Shown one piece after another: positions 8,751-17,210 of a DNA stretch of 64,000 bases. Position numbers and translations under genes: made by a program. How positions within the stretch are numbered: position 1 is the first letter of the stretch; the number at the start of each line of letters is the position of its first letter. This DNA is from Algibacter_G agarivorans (lineage in GTDB: Bacteria; Bacteroidota; Bacteroidia; Flavobacteriales; Flavobacteriaceae): positions 1 through 64,000 of the forward strand of contig NZ_BAABJJ010000008.1 of assembly GCF_039543245.1 (NCBI RefSeq), in the 5' to 3' direction. The notes under the pieces are model-generated. The model was not told the DNA's origin. It searched no databases and worked only from the letters and a program-made list of their open reading frames with translations.

Positions 8751-9848
8751 ATGTCTGCCGATTTACCAATACGAAAAATTATTCATGTAGATATGGATGC
8801 GTTTTATGCATCCGTAGCGCAATTGGATAACCCAGAATTAAAGGGAAAAGCCATTGCGGTTGGCGGGGGTGGTAAACGTGGTGTAATAAGCGCGGCGAGT
8901 TACGAAGCTAGAAAATTTGGAGTTAAAAGTGCTATGTCTGGAAGTTTGGCAATAAAACTTTGCCCTGAACTTATTTTTGTAAAAACACAATTTGATAGAT
9001 ATACTGAAATTTCTAAAAAAATCAGAAAAATATTTTATGATTATACCGATTTGGTAGAACCGCTCTCGCTTGATGAAGCATATTTAGATGTTACTGAAAA
9101 CAAAAAAGGTAATCCAAGTGCGTCTTTAATTGCTCGTGATATCAGGGAACGAATTTTTAATGAAGTTGGTTTAACGGCTTCGGCAGGTATTTCCATTAAT
9201 AAATTTATTGCGAAAGTAGCCAGTGATTACAATAAACCTAACGGACAAAAAACGGTAAATCCTGAAGAAGTGATTCCGTTTTTAGAGCAACTTGATATTC
9301 GAAAGTTTTATGGGGTTGGAAAAGTTACTGCCGAAAAAATGTATCAAAAAGGAATTTTTACGGGTTTGGATTTAAAACAGAAATCTATTGAATATCTAGA
9401 TGAAAACTTTGGAAAATCTGGTCGCTATTATTACTACGTGGTTAGAGGGATTCATAACAGTGAAGTAAAGCCAAATCGCATTAGAAAAAGCTTAGCTGCT
9501 GAGCGTACATTTAGTGAGAATTTATCGTCTGAAATTTTTATGCTTGAAAGACTACAGCATATTGCTGAAGAGGTTTCGCGAAGATTGACCAAAAGTAAAG
9601 TGGCTGGAAAAACGGTTACTTTGAAAATAAAATACAGCGATTTTACTTTGCAAACTAGAAGCAAAACTTTGCCGTATTATATAAGCGATAAAAGCGTTAT
9701 TTTGGAAACAACTAAAGATTTGTTATATCAAGAAAAAATGAGTAACTCTGTACGTTTATTAGGTATTTCTATATCTAATTTGAATACAGAAACCAAGAAA
9801 ATTTCAGTAAAAAAAAGTGTGAGTGTGCAGTTAAAGTTTGAGTTTTAA
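8751..9848 (+). CDS. dinB: DNA polymerase IV (Y-family translesion polymerase)
   Basis: Error-prone polymerase that bypasses damaged template bases. The 365-residue chain has the palm carboxylates Asp14 (VDMDAFYASV) and Asp108-Glu109 (SLDEAYLDV), the steric-gate position Tyr19, the helix-hairpin-helix segment KFYGVGKVTAEKM, and a little-finger domain. The last residues, QLKFEF, fit a beta-clamp binding peptide. Length is normal. Its start lies 20 bases after the -7-like box at 8724. Confidence 0.95.
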   Translation: MSADLPIRKIIHVDMDAFYASVAQLDNPELKGKAIAVGGGGKRGVISAASYEARKFGVKSAMSGSLAIKLCPELIFVKTQFDRYTEISKKIRKIFYDYTDLVEPLSLDEAYLDVTENKKGNPSASLIARDIRERIFNEVGLTASAGISINKFIAKVASDYNKPNGQKTVNPEEVIPFLEQLDIRKFYGVGKVTAEKMYQKGIFTGLDLKQKSIEYLDENFGKSGRYYYYVVRGIHNSEVKPNRIRKSLAAERTFSENLSSEIFMLERLQHIAEEVSRRLTKSKVAGKTVTLKIKYSDFTLQTRSKTLPYYISDKSVILETTKDLLYQEKMSNSVRLLGISISNLNTETKKISVKKSVSVQLKFEF

Positions 9849-9959
9849 TGTTTAATTGGTATTATTAGTGATTAAGAAATTACTTGATTTAATAAGAAAA
9901 AAACGATAACTCAGTTTAACAGACCTCTTCAAAAATAAAATGGCTTTTGGTTTAAAAAC

Positions 9960-10164
9960 ACTAGCTAGAAAGTAGTTGCGTTAGCGATTGAAACCCTTCG
10001 ACTTCGCTCAGGATAAACTTATCCTTTTAAATAGAAAAAAACTGCTTTTAGGCAGCTTTTTTCTATTTAAAAGATATAATGAAACATTTATGTTCATGAA
10101 TTCTTTAATTTAAGATAAAAACCCATGAATAAAAGCGCGACCTTTAGGTAACGCCCAAATATTT
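9960..10164. repeat. Dispersed intergenic element copy A (GCGTTA...GGTAACGCCCAAA)
   Basis: The 325-base gap between the convergent dinB and pyk genes holds no gene. It carries GCGTTAGCGATTGAA (from about 9971), a CCCTTCGACTTCGCTCAGGA tract at about 9989-10010, a terminator hairpin, and GCGCGACCTTTAGGTAACGC followed by CCAAA (to about 10151). The ends recur at about 30165-30384 and 51250-51414, and inverted at about 28475-28580. Confidence 0.6.
10025..10072. terminator. Bidirectional terminator between dinB and pyk
   Basis: A near-perfect stem of about 16 bp: TTTTAAATAGAAAAAA plus CTGC, a short loop, then GCAG plus TTTTTTCTATTTAAAA. Both strands end in an A/T-rich arm, so it can serve both convergent genes. 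Confidence 0.7.
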
Positions 10165-10173
10165 ATAATGCTT

Positions 10174-11616
10174 TTAGAAGTTACAGGTTTCAATTTCGGT
10201 AACACGCAACGTGTTTACCATGCCTTTTTCTTTCATTGGCATAGCGGCTAAACTAATTAGCATATCGCCAGCATCTAAATAACCCATTTTACAGGCTATA
10301 GCATTTACGTCTTCAATAGTTTCGTCTGTACTCACAAATTTGTCGTAGTAAAAAGCACGAACGCCCCATAGTAAACTCAATCTAGTTAAGATACGTTTGT
10401 TTGATGTAAACACTAAAATATGACAAGATGGTCTCCACGCCGAAATTTGAAATGCCGTGTATCCACTATTTGTAAGTGTAGAAATTGCTTTGGCGTTAAT
10501 TTCGTTTGCCATATTAGCAGCGTGGTAACATATAGATTTTGTAATGTAACGGTTGGTACGAATATGAGGTGGCAGTTGTGGAACTTGAATTAATTTTGAG
10601 TTCTCTACACTTTTTAAAATATTTGCCATTTGCCTAATGACCTCAACAGGATATTGACCTACAGATGTTTCACCAGAAAGCATTACGGCATCTGCACCAT
10701 CCATAACCGAGTTTGCAACATCGTTTACTTCGGCTCTTGTTGGTGTTAAGCTGGAAATCATGGTTTCCATCATTTGTGTAGCAATAATTACTGGAATTCT
10801 AGCTTTTTTAGCACGTAATACCAATTGTTTTTGAATAAGAGGCACTTCTTCTGCTGGAACTTCTACACCTAAATCACCACGGGCAACCATTAAGCCATCA
10901 CAATGTGCAACAATTTTATCGATATTTTCTACCGCTTCTGGTTTTTCAATTTTTGCTATGATAGGAATTTTATGCTCGCCATGTTTTGCTATTAAATCAC
11001 GCAATTGCATTAAGTCTTCTGCATGACGAACAAAAGAAAGGGCAATCCAATCTACATCTAAGCTGATGGCAAAAATAGCGTCTTCAATATCTTTTTCCGT
11101 TAAGGCCGGTTGCGAAATATCTGTATTTGGAAGGTTTACACCTTTTTTAGATTTTAAAGGGCCACCTTGAATAACTTTTGCCTTTACTTCTGATTTTTTA
11201 TCAGTAGAAACGACCTCGAAAAGTAATTTTCCATCATCTAAAAGAATCCGCTCACCAGGTTTTGCATCTTGAGGAAACCTATCGTAGGTCATGTAAACAC
11301 GCTCTTTTGTGCCTTCAAAACGCTCGCCAGTTGCAAATATTATTTCATCACCTGGGTTTACAACAACTTCCTCTTTCATTACGCCTACACGCAATTTAGG
11401 GCCTTGTAAATCAGCTAATATTGCTGCTGTAAAATTATGCTCTTCGTTAAGTTCGCGTATCATTTTTATACGCGCTTCTACATCTTTATAATCGGCATGA
11501 GAAAAGTTAATTCTAAATACATTTACACCTTCTTCAAGCATGGCTTTTAAAACTGCTTTAGTGCTTGTTGCGGGTCCTAAAGTGGCTACTATTTTGGTTT
11601 TTTTTCCTATTGACAT
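10174..11616 (-). CDS. pyk: Pyruvate kinase
   Basis: Last step of glycolysis: PEP plus ADP to pyruvate plus ATP. The 480-residue length fits a kinase without the extra PEP-utiliser domain. Visible signatures are KIVATLGPAT, VFRINFSH (with substrate-binding Arg35), the active-site region IPIIAKIEKPEAVENID, MVARGDLGVEVP and MLSGETSVGQYPVEVI. The start codon overlaps the stop of the IPExxxVDY-family gene by one base. This is the tail of the cluster acpP-fabF-rnc-IPExxxVDY-pyk, an arrangement known from Bacteroidetes. Confidence 0.96.
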   Translation of the reverse strand: MSIGKKTKIVATLGPATSTKAVLKAMLEEGVNVFRINFSHADYKDVEARIKMIRELNEEHNFTAAILADLQGPKLRVGVMKEEVVVNPGDEIIFATGERFEGTKERVYMTYDRFPQDAKPGERILLDDGKLLFEVVSTDKKSEVKAKVIQGGPLKSKKGVNLPNTDISQPALTEKDIEDAIFAISLDVDWIALSFVRHAEDLMQLRDLIAKHGEHKIPIIAKIEKPEAVENIDKIVAHCDGLMVARGDLGVEVPAEEVPLIQKQLVLRAKKARIPVIIATQMMETMISSLTPTRAEVNDVANSVMDGADAVMLSGETSVGQYPVEVIRQMANILKSVENSKLIQVPQLPPHIRTNRYITKSICYHAANMANEINAKAISTLTNSGYTAFQISAWRPSCHILVFTSNKRILTRLSLLWGVRAFYYDKFVSTDETIEDVNAIACKMGYLDAGDMLISLAAMPMKEKGMVNTLRVTEIETCNF

Positions 11617-12098
11617 TAGCTAAAAATTAAATTGTCTTTTGATTTTAATTGACTAGAATCTATGCTGTAAGCTGTTGCAATCTGTGATATGTTTAATATA
11701 CTATCTAAAATATATTTTTCTTTACTGAAACTGAACTCGCTATCTATTTTTAAAAAATAATTTACAGTCTTATATTCTGTCAATAAATGACTTGTTTTTA
11801 TAATATTTTGTTGTGTGTCGAATAACGACTTATAATCTATTTGTTGAAGTGTTTCTGTTTTACTTATATTAGAAACCAAACTCCATGTTACTAATTGTTT
11901 TTCATCTTCCCATTCATAAATTGAATATGATGCCTTTCCGTTATTATAATCTAAATCTGATGTTCGGATAAGCGCAATACCTAAATGTTTGTTTAAAAGA
12001 TAAGCTAAACGGTAATCCTCAAGCGTGCAATGCATTCCGATTAAAGTGTACAACACTTCATCAAAAGCATCATCAAGATTAAGTTTGTGAACAGCCAT
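11616..12098 (-). CDS. IPExxxVDY-family protein
   Basis: A 160-residue protein of unknown function. It matches the small Bacteroidetes family named for an IPExxxVDY motif by position (between rnc and pyk) and by its profile: an N-terminal LIGMHCTLEDYRLAYLLNKH stretch, a YSIYEWEDE strand, and LVSNISKTE. The eponymous motif itself is weakly preserved. No signal peptide or membrane segment. Its stop is shared with the pyk start (TAATG type), so translation is coupled. No reaction should be assumed. Confidence 0.75.
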   Translation of the reverse strand: MAVHKLNLDDAFDEVLYTLIGMHCTLEDYRLAYLLNKHLGIALIRTSDLDYNNGKASYSIYEWEDEKQLVTWSLVSNISKTETLQQIDYKSLFDTQQNIIKTSHLLTEYKTVNYFLKIDSEFSFSKEKYILDSILNISQIATAYSIDSSQLKSKDNLIFS

Positions 12099-12218
12099 AC
12101 CTATTATTTAAACTTGGTAAAGATAGTATTTATAAAATTTAGTTCTATTAAGTTTGTCTAATCTTGATATGAAATGTAACTAAATCGTTGTAGTTGATTC
12201 GTTAGAAATCAGGATAGT

Positions 12219-12959
12219 TTAAATCATTTTAGACATCCTACTTTGGAATACAAAAAAAGCACGTTTTGAAGCTTTTTCTTCTGCTTTTTTCTTTGAAGTG
12301 GCTCTGGCTTTTGAAACAATTTTTTCGTCTATGGATAGTTTAACAGAAAAATGTCTAACATCATCATTCCCGGTATCTTCATAAACATTATAGCCAAAAG
12401 TTTTCTTTTCTTTTTGACACCACTCTATAAGCAAACTTTTGTAACTAATCACTTTGCCTTCTAAAGTTTCAATGTCCACATAAGGAATAATAACTCGTTT
12501 GAAAATGAATTTTTCAGCGTATTTGTAACCCTTATCTAAAAAAATAGCACCTACTAAAGCTTCAAATAAATTACCATGAATGTTATCTCCAAATTGTCCT
12601 TGCGGTATTTTACTTTCTACTAAATCAATTAGTTTTAAGTCTTTACCTAACTCATTTAAATGCTCTCTGCTAACTATTTTAGAACGCATTTTGGTTAAAT
12701 AACCCTCATCGCCACTTGGAACTTCAAGATATAAGTGTGATGCAATAACCGAACTAAGCATGGCATCACCCAAAAACTCTAAACGTTCATAATTAAAGGG
12801 GTTTCCTTTCCCATCTCTTATGTTCATGGAACGATGTGTAAAGGCTTTTTTGTAGTATTTAATGGCTTTGGGTTTAAACCCAAGGATTTTAGTTAATTCC
12901 ATAAAAAAATTCCCGTTGCGTTTAAAACGGGAATTTAATATGTTACGAATGTTTTTCAT
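12219..12959 (-). CDS. rnc: Ribonuclease III
   Basis: Double-strand-specific endoribonuclease for rRNA and mRNA processing. The signature NYERLEFLGD (residues 56-65) holds the catalytic acidic residues; the second acidic site is in GNLFEALVGAIFLD. A double-stranded-RNA-binding domain occupies the last 75 residues (LLIEWCQKEKKTFGY...KKKAEEKASKRA). 246 residues is normal. The start at 12959 keeps an N-terminal MKNIRNIL extension that other flavobacterial RNase III proteins also have; a second ATG at 12902 begins MELTKILGF. A terminator-like hairpin lies between these two starts. Confidence 0.94.
   Translation of the reverse strand: MKNIRNILNSRFKRNGNFFMELTKILGFKPKAIKYYKKAFTHRSMNIRDGKGNPFNYERLEFLGDAMLSSVIASHLYLEVPSGDEGYLTKMRSKIVSREHLNELGKDLKLIDLVESKIPQGQFGDNIHGNLFEALVGAIFLDKGYKYAEKFIFKRVIIPYVDIETLEGKVISYKSLLIEWCQKEKKTFGYNVYEDTGNDDVRHFSVKLSIDEKIVSKARATSKKKAEEKASKRAFFVFQSRMSKMI
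12903..12936 (-). promoter_or_regulatory. Terminator-like hairpin inside the first codons of rnc
   Basis: On the minus strand, a perfect 11-bp stem AAATTCCCGTT / AACGGGAATTT with an 8-base loop is followed by a further run of T, ending immediately before the ATG at 12902. It lies at codons 8-19 of the annotated rnc. It could end acpP-fabF transcription, attenuate rnc, or be a cleavage site for RNase III autoregulation, as known for the E. coli rnc leader. The choice is inference. Confidence 0.6.
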
Positions 12960-13057
12960 CTGATAAATAATATTTTATTTTAATGTCAGATAGAATAAAC
13001 CATGTTTCATTTTACTGTAAAAATTAATTTATCATTATGGTTTATTTCATTCGGGAA

Positions 13058-14308
13058 TTAATCTATTTTTTTGAATATTACACAAGCGTTGTGACCGCCA
13101 AATCCAAATGTATTACTCATTGCTACTTTTACGTCGCGCTTTTGTGCCTTATTTAAGGTTAAATTTAATTCAGGATCAATGTTTTCATCTACTGTAGTGT
13201 GGTTTATTGTTGGAGGCACAATACCGTGTTCCATAGCCAATATAACCGAAATAGCTTCAATAGCTCCAGCAGCACCTAAGAGGTGTCCTGTCATTGATTT
13301 GGTTGAATTAATATTTATGTTCTTAGCGTGACTTCCAAATACCTCTGAAATTGCTTTAAGTTCTGCAACATCACCTAAAGGTGTAGATGTACCATGTGTA
13401 TTAATATGGTCTACATCTTCCGGCTTTAAGCCTGCATTTTCCAAACAATTCTTCATTACCGCAATAACACCAATACCATCTGGATGTGGAGCCGTCATAT
13501 GATAAGCGTCAGAAGATAAACCTCCTCCGATACATTCAGCATATATTTTAGCGCCTCTTGCTTTTGCGTGCTCATATTCTTCTAGAATTAGTGCGCCTGC
13601 ACCTTCACCTAAAACAAAACCATCTCTTGTGCCATCAAATGGACGAGAGGCTGTTTCTGGGCTTTCATTTCTAGTAGAAAGTGCATGCATGGCATTAAAT
13701 CCACCCATACCAGCAATAGTTACTGCTGCTTCGCTACCTCCTGTAACAACTACATCACAATGTCCTAAACGTATAGAGTTTAAGGCATCAAACATAGCGT
13801 TTGCAGAAGATGCACATGCAGAAACCGTTGTGTAATTTGGCCCCATAAAACCATGTTTTATAGAGATGTTTCCTGGTGCAATATCAGCAATCATTTTAGG
13901 AATAAAGAATGGGTTAAATCTTGGTGTACCATCACCAGCAGCAAAGTTTAAAACTTCTTGCTGAAAGGTTTCCAATCCACCAATACCTGCTCCCCATATA
14001 ACACCAACACGCAGTTTGTTAACGGTTTCTAAATCTAGTTTAGAATCTAAAATAGCTTCATCTGCTGCCACCATGGCATATTGTGCAAACTTATCCATTT
14101 TTCGAGATTCTTTTCTGTCAATAAAATCGGTAACAGTAAAGTTTTTCAATTCGCAAGCGAACTTTGTTTTAAACTTTTCGGTATCATAATATGTTATAGG
14201 CGCAGCACCACTTTTACCACTTATTAAGCCTTCCCAGTATTCATCTTTGGTATTGCCTATTGGTGTTAAAGCCCCTAATCCTGTGACTACAACTCGCTTT
14301 AGTTCCAT
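13058..14308 (-). CDS. fabF: Beta-ketoacyl-ACP synthase II
   Basis: Condenses malonyl-ACP with acyl-ACP in fatty-acid elongation. The thiolase-fold chain of 416 residues carries the catalytic Cys165 (TVSACASSAN), His305 (NTHGTSTPLGD), Lys337 and His342 (STKSMTGHLLGAAGA). It begins 11 bases after acpP, its protein substrate, so the pair is co-transcribed. A 98-base gap to rnc may carry a new promoter; transcripts reading into rnc would meet the hairpin in its 5' codons. Confidence 0.97.
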   Translation of the reverse strand: MELKRVVVTGLGALTPIGNTKDEYWEGLISGKSGAAPITYYDTEKFKTKFACELKNFTVTDFIDRKESRKMDKFAQYAMVAADEAILDSKLDLETVNKLRVGVIWGAGIGGLETFQQEVLNFAAGDGTPRFNPFFIPKMIADIAPGNISIKHGFMGPNYTTVSACASSANAMFDALNSIRLGHCDVVVTGGSEAAVTIAGMGGFNAMHALSTRNESPETASRPFDGTRDGFVLGEGAGALILEEYEHAKARGAKIYAECIGGGLSSDAYHMTAPHPDGIGVIAVMKNCLENAGLKPEDVDHINTHGTSTPLGDVAELKAISEVFGSHAKNININSTKSMTGHLLGAAGAIEAISVILAMEHGIVPPTINHTTVDENIDPELNLTLNKAQKRDVKVAMSNTFGFGGHNACVIFKKID

Positions 14309-14319
14309 AAAATTAATGC

Positions 14320-14553
14320 TTATTTAGCAGCTTCTATATACGATATAGCTTGACCTACTGTTGCAATGTTTTCAGCTTGGTCGTCTGGAATTTGAATATC
14401 AAATTCTTTTTCGAATTCCATAATTAATTCTACAGTATCTAAAGAGTCTGCTCCTAAATCGTTTGTGAAGCTCGCTTCCGTTACAACTTCGTTCTCATCT
14501 ACTCCTAATTTGTCCACGATAATGGCTTTTACTCTTGATGCAATGTCTGACAT
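14320..14553 (-). CDS. acpP: Acyl carrier protein
   Basis: The 77-residue acidic carrier of growing acyl chains. The phosphopantetheine attachment site is Ser37 in DLGADSLDTVEL. First gene of the acpP-fabF-rnc-pyk cluster. A TATTTTTG -7-like box is present on the minus strand at 14584-14591, about 30 bases upstream of the start, matching the flavobacterial consensus. Confidence 0.97.
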   Translation of the reverse strand: MSDIASRVKAIIVDKLGVDENEVVTEASFTNDLGADSLDTVELIMEFEKEFDIQIPDDQAENIATVGQAISYIEAAK

Positions 14554-14738
14554 AATCTTTTAATTTTAAGTTTTAATTAGTTGGCAAAAATAAAAAACTT
14601 TATTTTTAAAACACATCTTTACTTTAAAAATGTGGTCGTAATTTACTAAAATAACTTTTAAGTATTTAGATTTTACCTGCTAATTGTTAATATTTATTCT
14701 TTTTTTTGTTTGAATAAACTAACATTATTGTCTGTAAA

Positions 14739-15305
14739 ATGAAACGAATAGTAATTTTTGCGTCCGGAAGTGGTACTAATGCTGAAAATCTAATTAAGTT
14801 TTTTCACAACAGAGAAAATGCGTCTGTTATTCAGGTACTCAGTAACAATCCCCATGCCAAAGTTTTGGAGCGTGCCAAAAAACTAAAGGTCAGTGCGCTG
14901 TCTTTCAATAAAATAGCACTCTCACAAACAGATGATGTGCTTAATATCCTAAAAGTTTCTAATCCAGATTTAATTGTTTTAGCAGGATTTCTCTGGAAAT
15001 TTCCTGATCATATTTTGAATGAATTCCCAAATAAAGTCATAAATGTGCATCCTGCTTTATTGCCAAAATATGGCGGAAAAGGAATGTATGGCATGAACGT
15101 GCATAAGGCTGTTGTTGCGAATAAAGAAAGTGAAACGGGCATAACAATTCATTATGTAAATGAACATTATGATGAGGGAGCCATCATTTTTCAAGCTAAA
15201 TGTGATGTTAATGCTTCTGATACAGCTGAAGATGTTGCAGCAAAAATCCATGAATTGGAGATGGCCCATTTCCCGAAAGTAGTGGAGAGCTTATTAAAAA
15301 AGTAG
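14739..15305 (+). CDS. purN: Phosphoribosylglycinamide formyltransferase
   Basis: Third step of purine synthesis: transfers formyl from 10-formyl-tetrahydrofolate to GAR. 188 residues, normal for the family. Visible are the phosphate-binding FASGSGTNAENL, the active-site block NVHPALLPKYGGKGM (with the Asn and His), and HYVNEHYDEGAII containing the catalytic Asp. Divergent from acpP. purF lies four genes downstream on the same strand, though with gaps that argue against a single operon. Confidence 0.95.
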   Translation: MKRIVIFASGSGTNAENLIKFFHNRENASVIQVLSNNPHAKVLERAKKLKVSALSFNKIALSQTDDVLNILKVSNPDLIVLAGFLWKFPDHILNEFPNKVINVHPALLPKYGGKGMYGMNVHKAVVANKESETGITIHYVNEHYDEGAIIFQAKCDVNASDTAEDVAAKIHELEMAHFPKVVESLLKK

Positions 15306-15356
15306 ATTTTTTAAATTAAATTCAAATGGTTCTCACTTTCGCGAGAATGACAAAAA

Positions 15357-15998
15357 ATGTCAAAAAAGAAAAATAAATACTATACAGTCTGGAAAGGGCA
15401 TCTCACAGGTGTTTTTGAATCTTGGAACGACTGCAAAGCCCAAATAAAAGATTTTCAAGGCGCACAATATAAATCGTTTCCCACTTTTGAAGCTGCTAAG
15501 GCCGCTTTAAAAGGTAATTATTTTGATTATATTGGAAAAAATAAAGATTTTAAAAGTGAATTATCGCATGAACAGCTTAAAAAAATAGGGCGACCCAACT
15601 ATAATTCTATTTCAGTGGATGCCGCTTCAAGTGGAAATCCAGGAATAATGGAATATAGAGGCGTGGATACCAAAACCAAAAAACAATTATTTATTCAAGG
15701 TCCGTTTGAAGAAGGGACTAATAATATAGGTGAGTTTTTAGCTTTAGTACACGGTTTGGCTATTCTTAAAAAAAATAATAGTGATAGAATTCTTTATACC
15801 GATTCTAGAACAGCCATGAGTTGGGTAAAAAAGAAAATCTGCAATACAAAGCTACAACGTAATGAAAAAAACAAGCCGCTTTTCGATTTAGTCGATAGAG
15901 CCATAGATTGGCTAAAAAATAACACATATAATACGGTTATCGTCAAATGGGAAACCAAGGCTTGGGGAGAAATACCTGCCGATTTTGGAAGGAAATAA
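15357..15998 (+). CDS. RNase H1-type protein with N-terminal viroplasmin domain
   Basis: Degrades the RNA strand of RNA-DNA hybrids. Residues 1-55 form the hybrid-binding viroplasmin/caulimovirus-VI domain (YYTVWKGHLTGVFESWNDC ... SFPTFEAAKAAL). Residues about 75-213 form an RNase H fold with the four carboxylates in SVDAASSGNPG, NIGEFLALVHG, YTDSRTAMSW and the terminal IPADFGRK. 213 residues in total. A small inverted repeat from the local CATTCYCGCG repeat family (about 15329-15353) separates it from purN. Confidence 0.88.
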   Translation: MSKKKNKYYTVWKGHLTGVFESWNDCKAQIKDFQGAQYKSFPTFEAAKAALKGNYFDYIGKNKDFKSELSHEQLKKIGRPNYNSISVDAASSGNPGIMEYRGVDTKTKKQLFIQGPFEEGTNNIGEFLALVHGLAILKKNNSDRILYTDSRTAMSWVKKKICNTKLQRNEKNKPLFDLVDRAIDWLKNNTYNTVIVKWETKAWGEIPADFGRK

Positions 15999-16036
15999 CG
16001 CAGCTTTTTGCCGTACAACTCATTCAAAAAATATTC

Positions 16037-16066
16037 TTGAATTAGTATTTAAAAGACTTATATTTG
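16037..16066 (+). promoter_or_regulatory. Flavobacterial promoter upstream of the PfkB kinase gene
   Basis: TATATTTG at 16059-16066 fits the Bacteroidetes -7 consensus TAnnTTTG exactly. A TTG at 16037-16039 lies 19 bases upstream, the expected spacing for the -33 box. The kinase ATG follows 23 bases after the -7 box. Confidence 0.6.
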
Positions 16067-16088
16067 CAGCTTAATTTCATGCTTTTTT

Positions 16089-17015
16089 ATGAGTAAATTA
16101 GTAATTGTTGGTACCGTAGCCTTTGATGCTATTGAAACACCTTTTGGTAAAACCAATAAAATTCTTGGTGGCGCTGCAACTTATATAGGTTTATCTGCTT
16201 CTTACTTTAATATTGATGCTGCTGCTGTTTCAGTTGTTGGTGGCGATTTTCCAGAGGAATATCTGGACTTATTATCCAATAAAAACATTGCTATTTCTGG
16301 TATTGAAATTGTTAAAGATGGTAAAACGTTTTTTTGGAGTGGCCGCTATCATAATGATATGAATTCTCGGGACACTTTAGTAACAGAATTAAATACCCTT
16401 GCGGATTTTAAGCCTGTGGTTCCAGATAATTATAAGGATGCCCAAGTGGTTATGTTAGGAAATTTACATCCTATCGTCCAGTCTAGTGTTTTAGATCAAA
16501 TGAATAGCAAGCCAAAGTTGGTGATTTTAGATACCATGAATTTTTGGATGGATTGCGCTTTAGAGGATTTACATAATGTTATAAAGCGTGTAGACGTAAT
16601 AACCATAAATGATGAAGAAGCGAGACAACTTACAGGAGAATACTCTTTGGTTGTTGCGGCTAGAAAGATTTATGAAATGGGCCCGAAGTTCGTAGTGATT
16701 AAAAAGGGAGAGCATGGGGCATTGCTGTTTCATAAAGAGCATGTGTTTTATGCACCTGCTTTACCACTAGAGGAAGTTTTTGATCCAACTGGAGCAGGAG
16801 ATACATTTGCTGGTGGATTTGCTGGTTATATTGCTCAAACAGGTGATATTTCTTTTGAGAATATGAAGAACGCCGTTATATATGGTTCAACGTTAGCGTC
16901 CTTTTGTGTTGAGAAATTTGGAACTGAACGCATGCAAAATTTGTCAAGTGATGAAATACATAAACGCTTGCTACAGTTTAAGCAACTAACGCAATTTGAA
17001 ATAGAATTAACATAA
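16089..17015 (+). CDS. PfkB-family carbohydrate/nucleoside kinase
   Basis: ATP-dependent sugar or nucleoside kinase of the ribokinase fold, 308 residues. The first signature is GGAATYIGLSASYF near residue 28; the C-terminal signature DPTGAGDTFAGGFAGY contains the catalytic Asp and the anion-hole glycines. The substrate cannot be assigned. It has its own promoter and is followed by a hairpin terminator, then purF. The neighbouring purine genes make a nucleoside or ribose-type substrate plausible, but this is inference. Confidence 0.87.
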   Translation: MSKLVIVGTVAFDAIETPFGKTNKILGGAATYIGLSASYFNIDAAAVSVVGGDFPEEYLDLLSNKNIAISGIEIVKDGKTFFWSGRYHNDMNSRDTLVTELNTLADFKPVVPDNYKDAQVVMLGNLHPIVQSSVLDQMNSKPKLVILDTMNFWMDCALEDLHNVIKRVDVITINDEEARQLTGEYSLVVAARKIYEMGPKFVVIKKGEHGALLFHKEHVFYAPALPLEEVFDPTGAGDTFAGGFAGYIAQTGDISFENMKNAVIYGSTLASFCVEKFGTERMQNLSSDEIHKRLLQFKQLTQFEIELT

Positions 17016-17019
17016 ACCA

Positions 17020-17046
17020 ACGCGCTCTAAAATAGAGTGCGTTTTT
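17020..17046 (+). terminator. Terminator after the PfkB kinase gene
   Basis: ACGCGCTCTA, short loop, TAGAGTGCGT followed by a T-run. The stem is about 10 bp with one G-T type mismatch and directly follows the kinase stop. Confidence 0.7.
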
Positions 17047-17210
17047 GATTAAAAATAAAACTCCAAAATGATTTTTTATTTTGGTATTAAAAAACTTATC
17101 ATTCCTGCGAAGGCAAGAATTAAAATAATTTAAATTCCGCTTAATTAAAGATTCATGAATACATTAGTATTCGAACTGAATTAACGAGAAAAAGCGAAAA
17201 CATTTACAAT

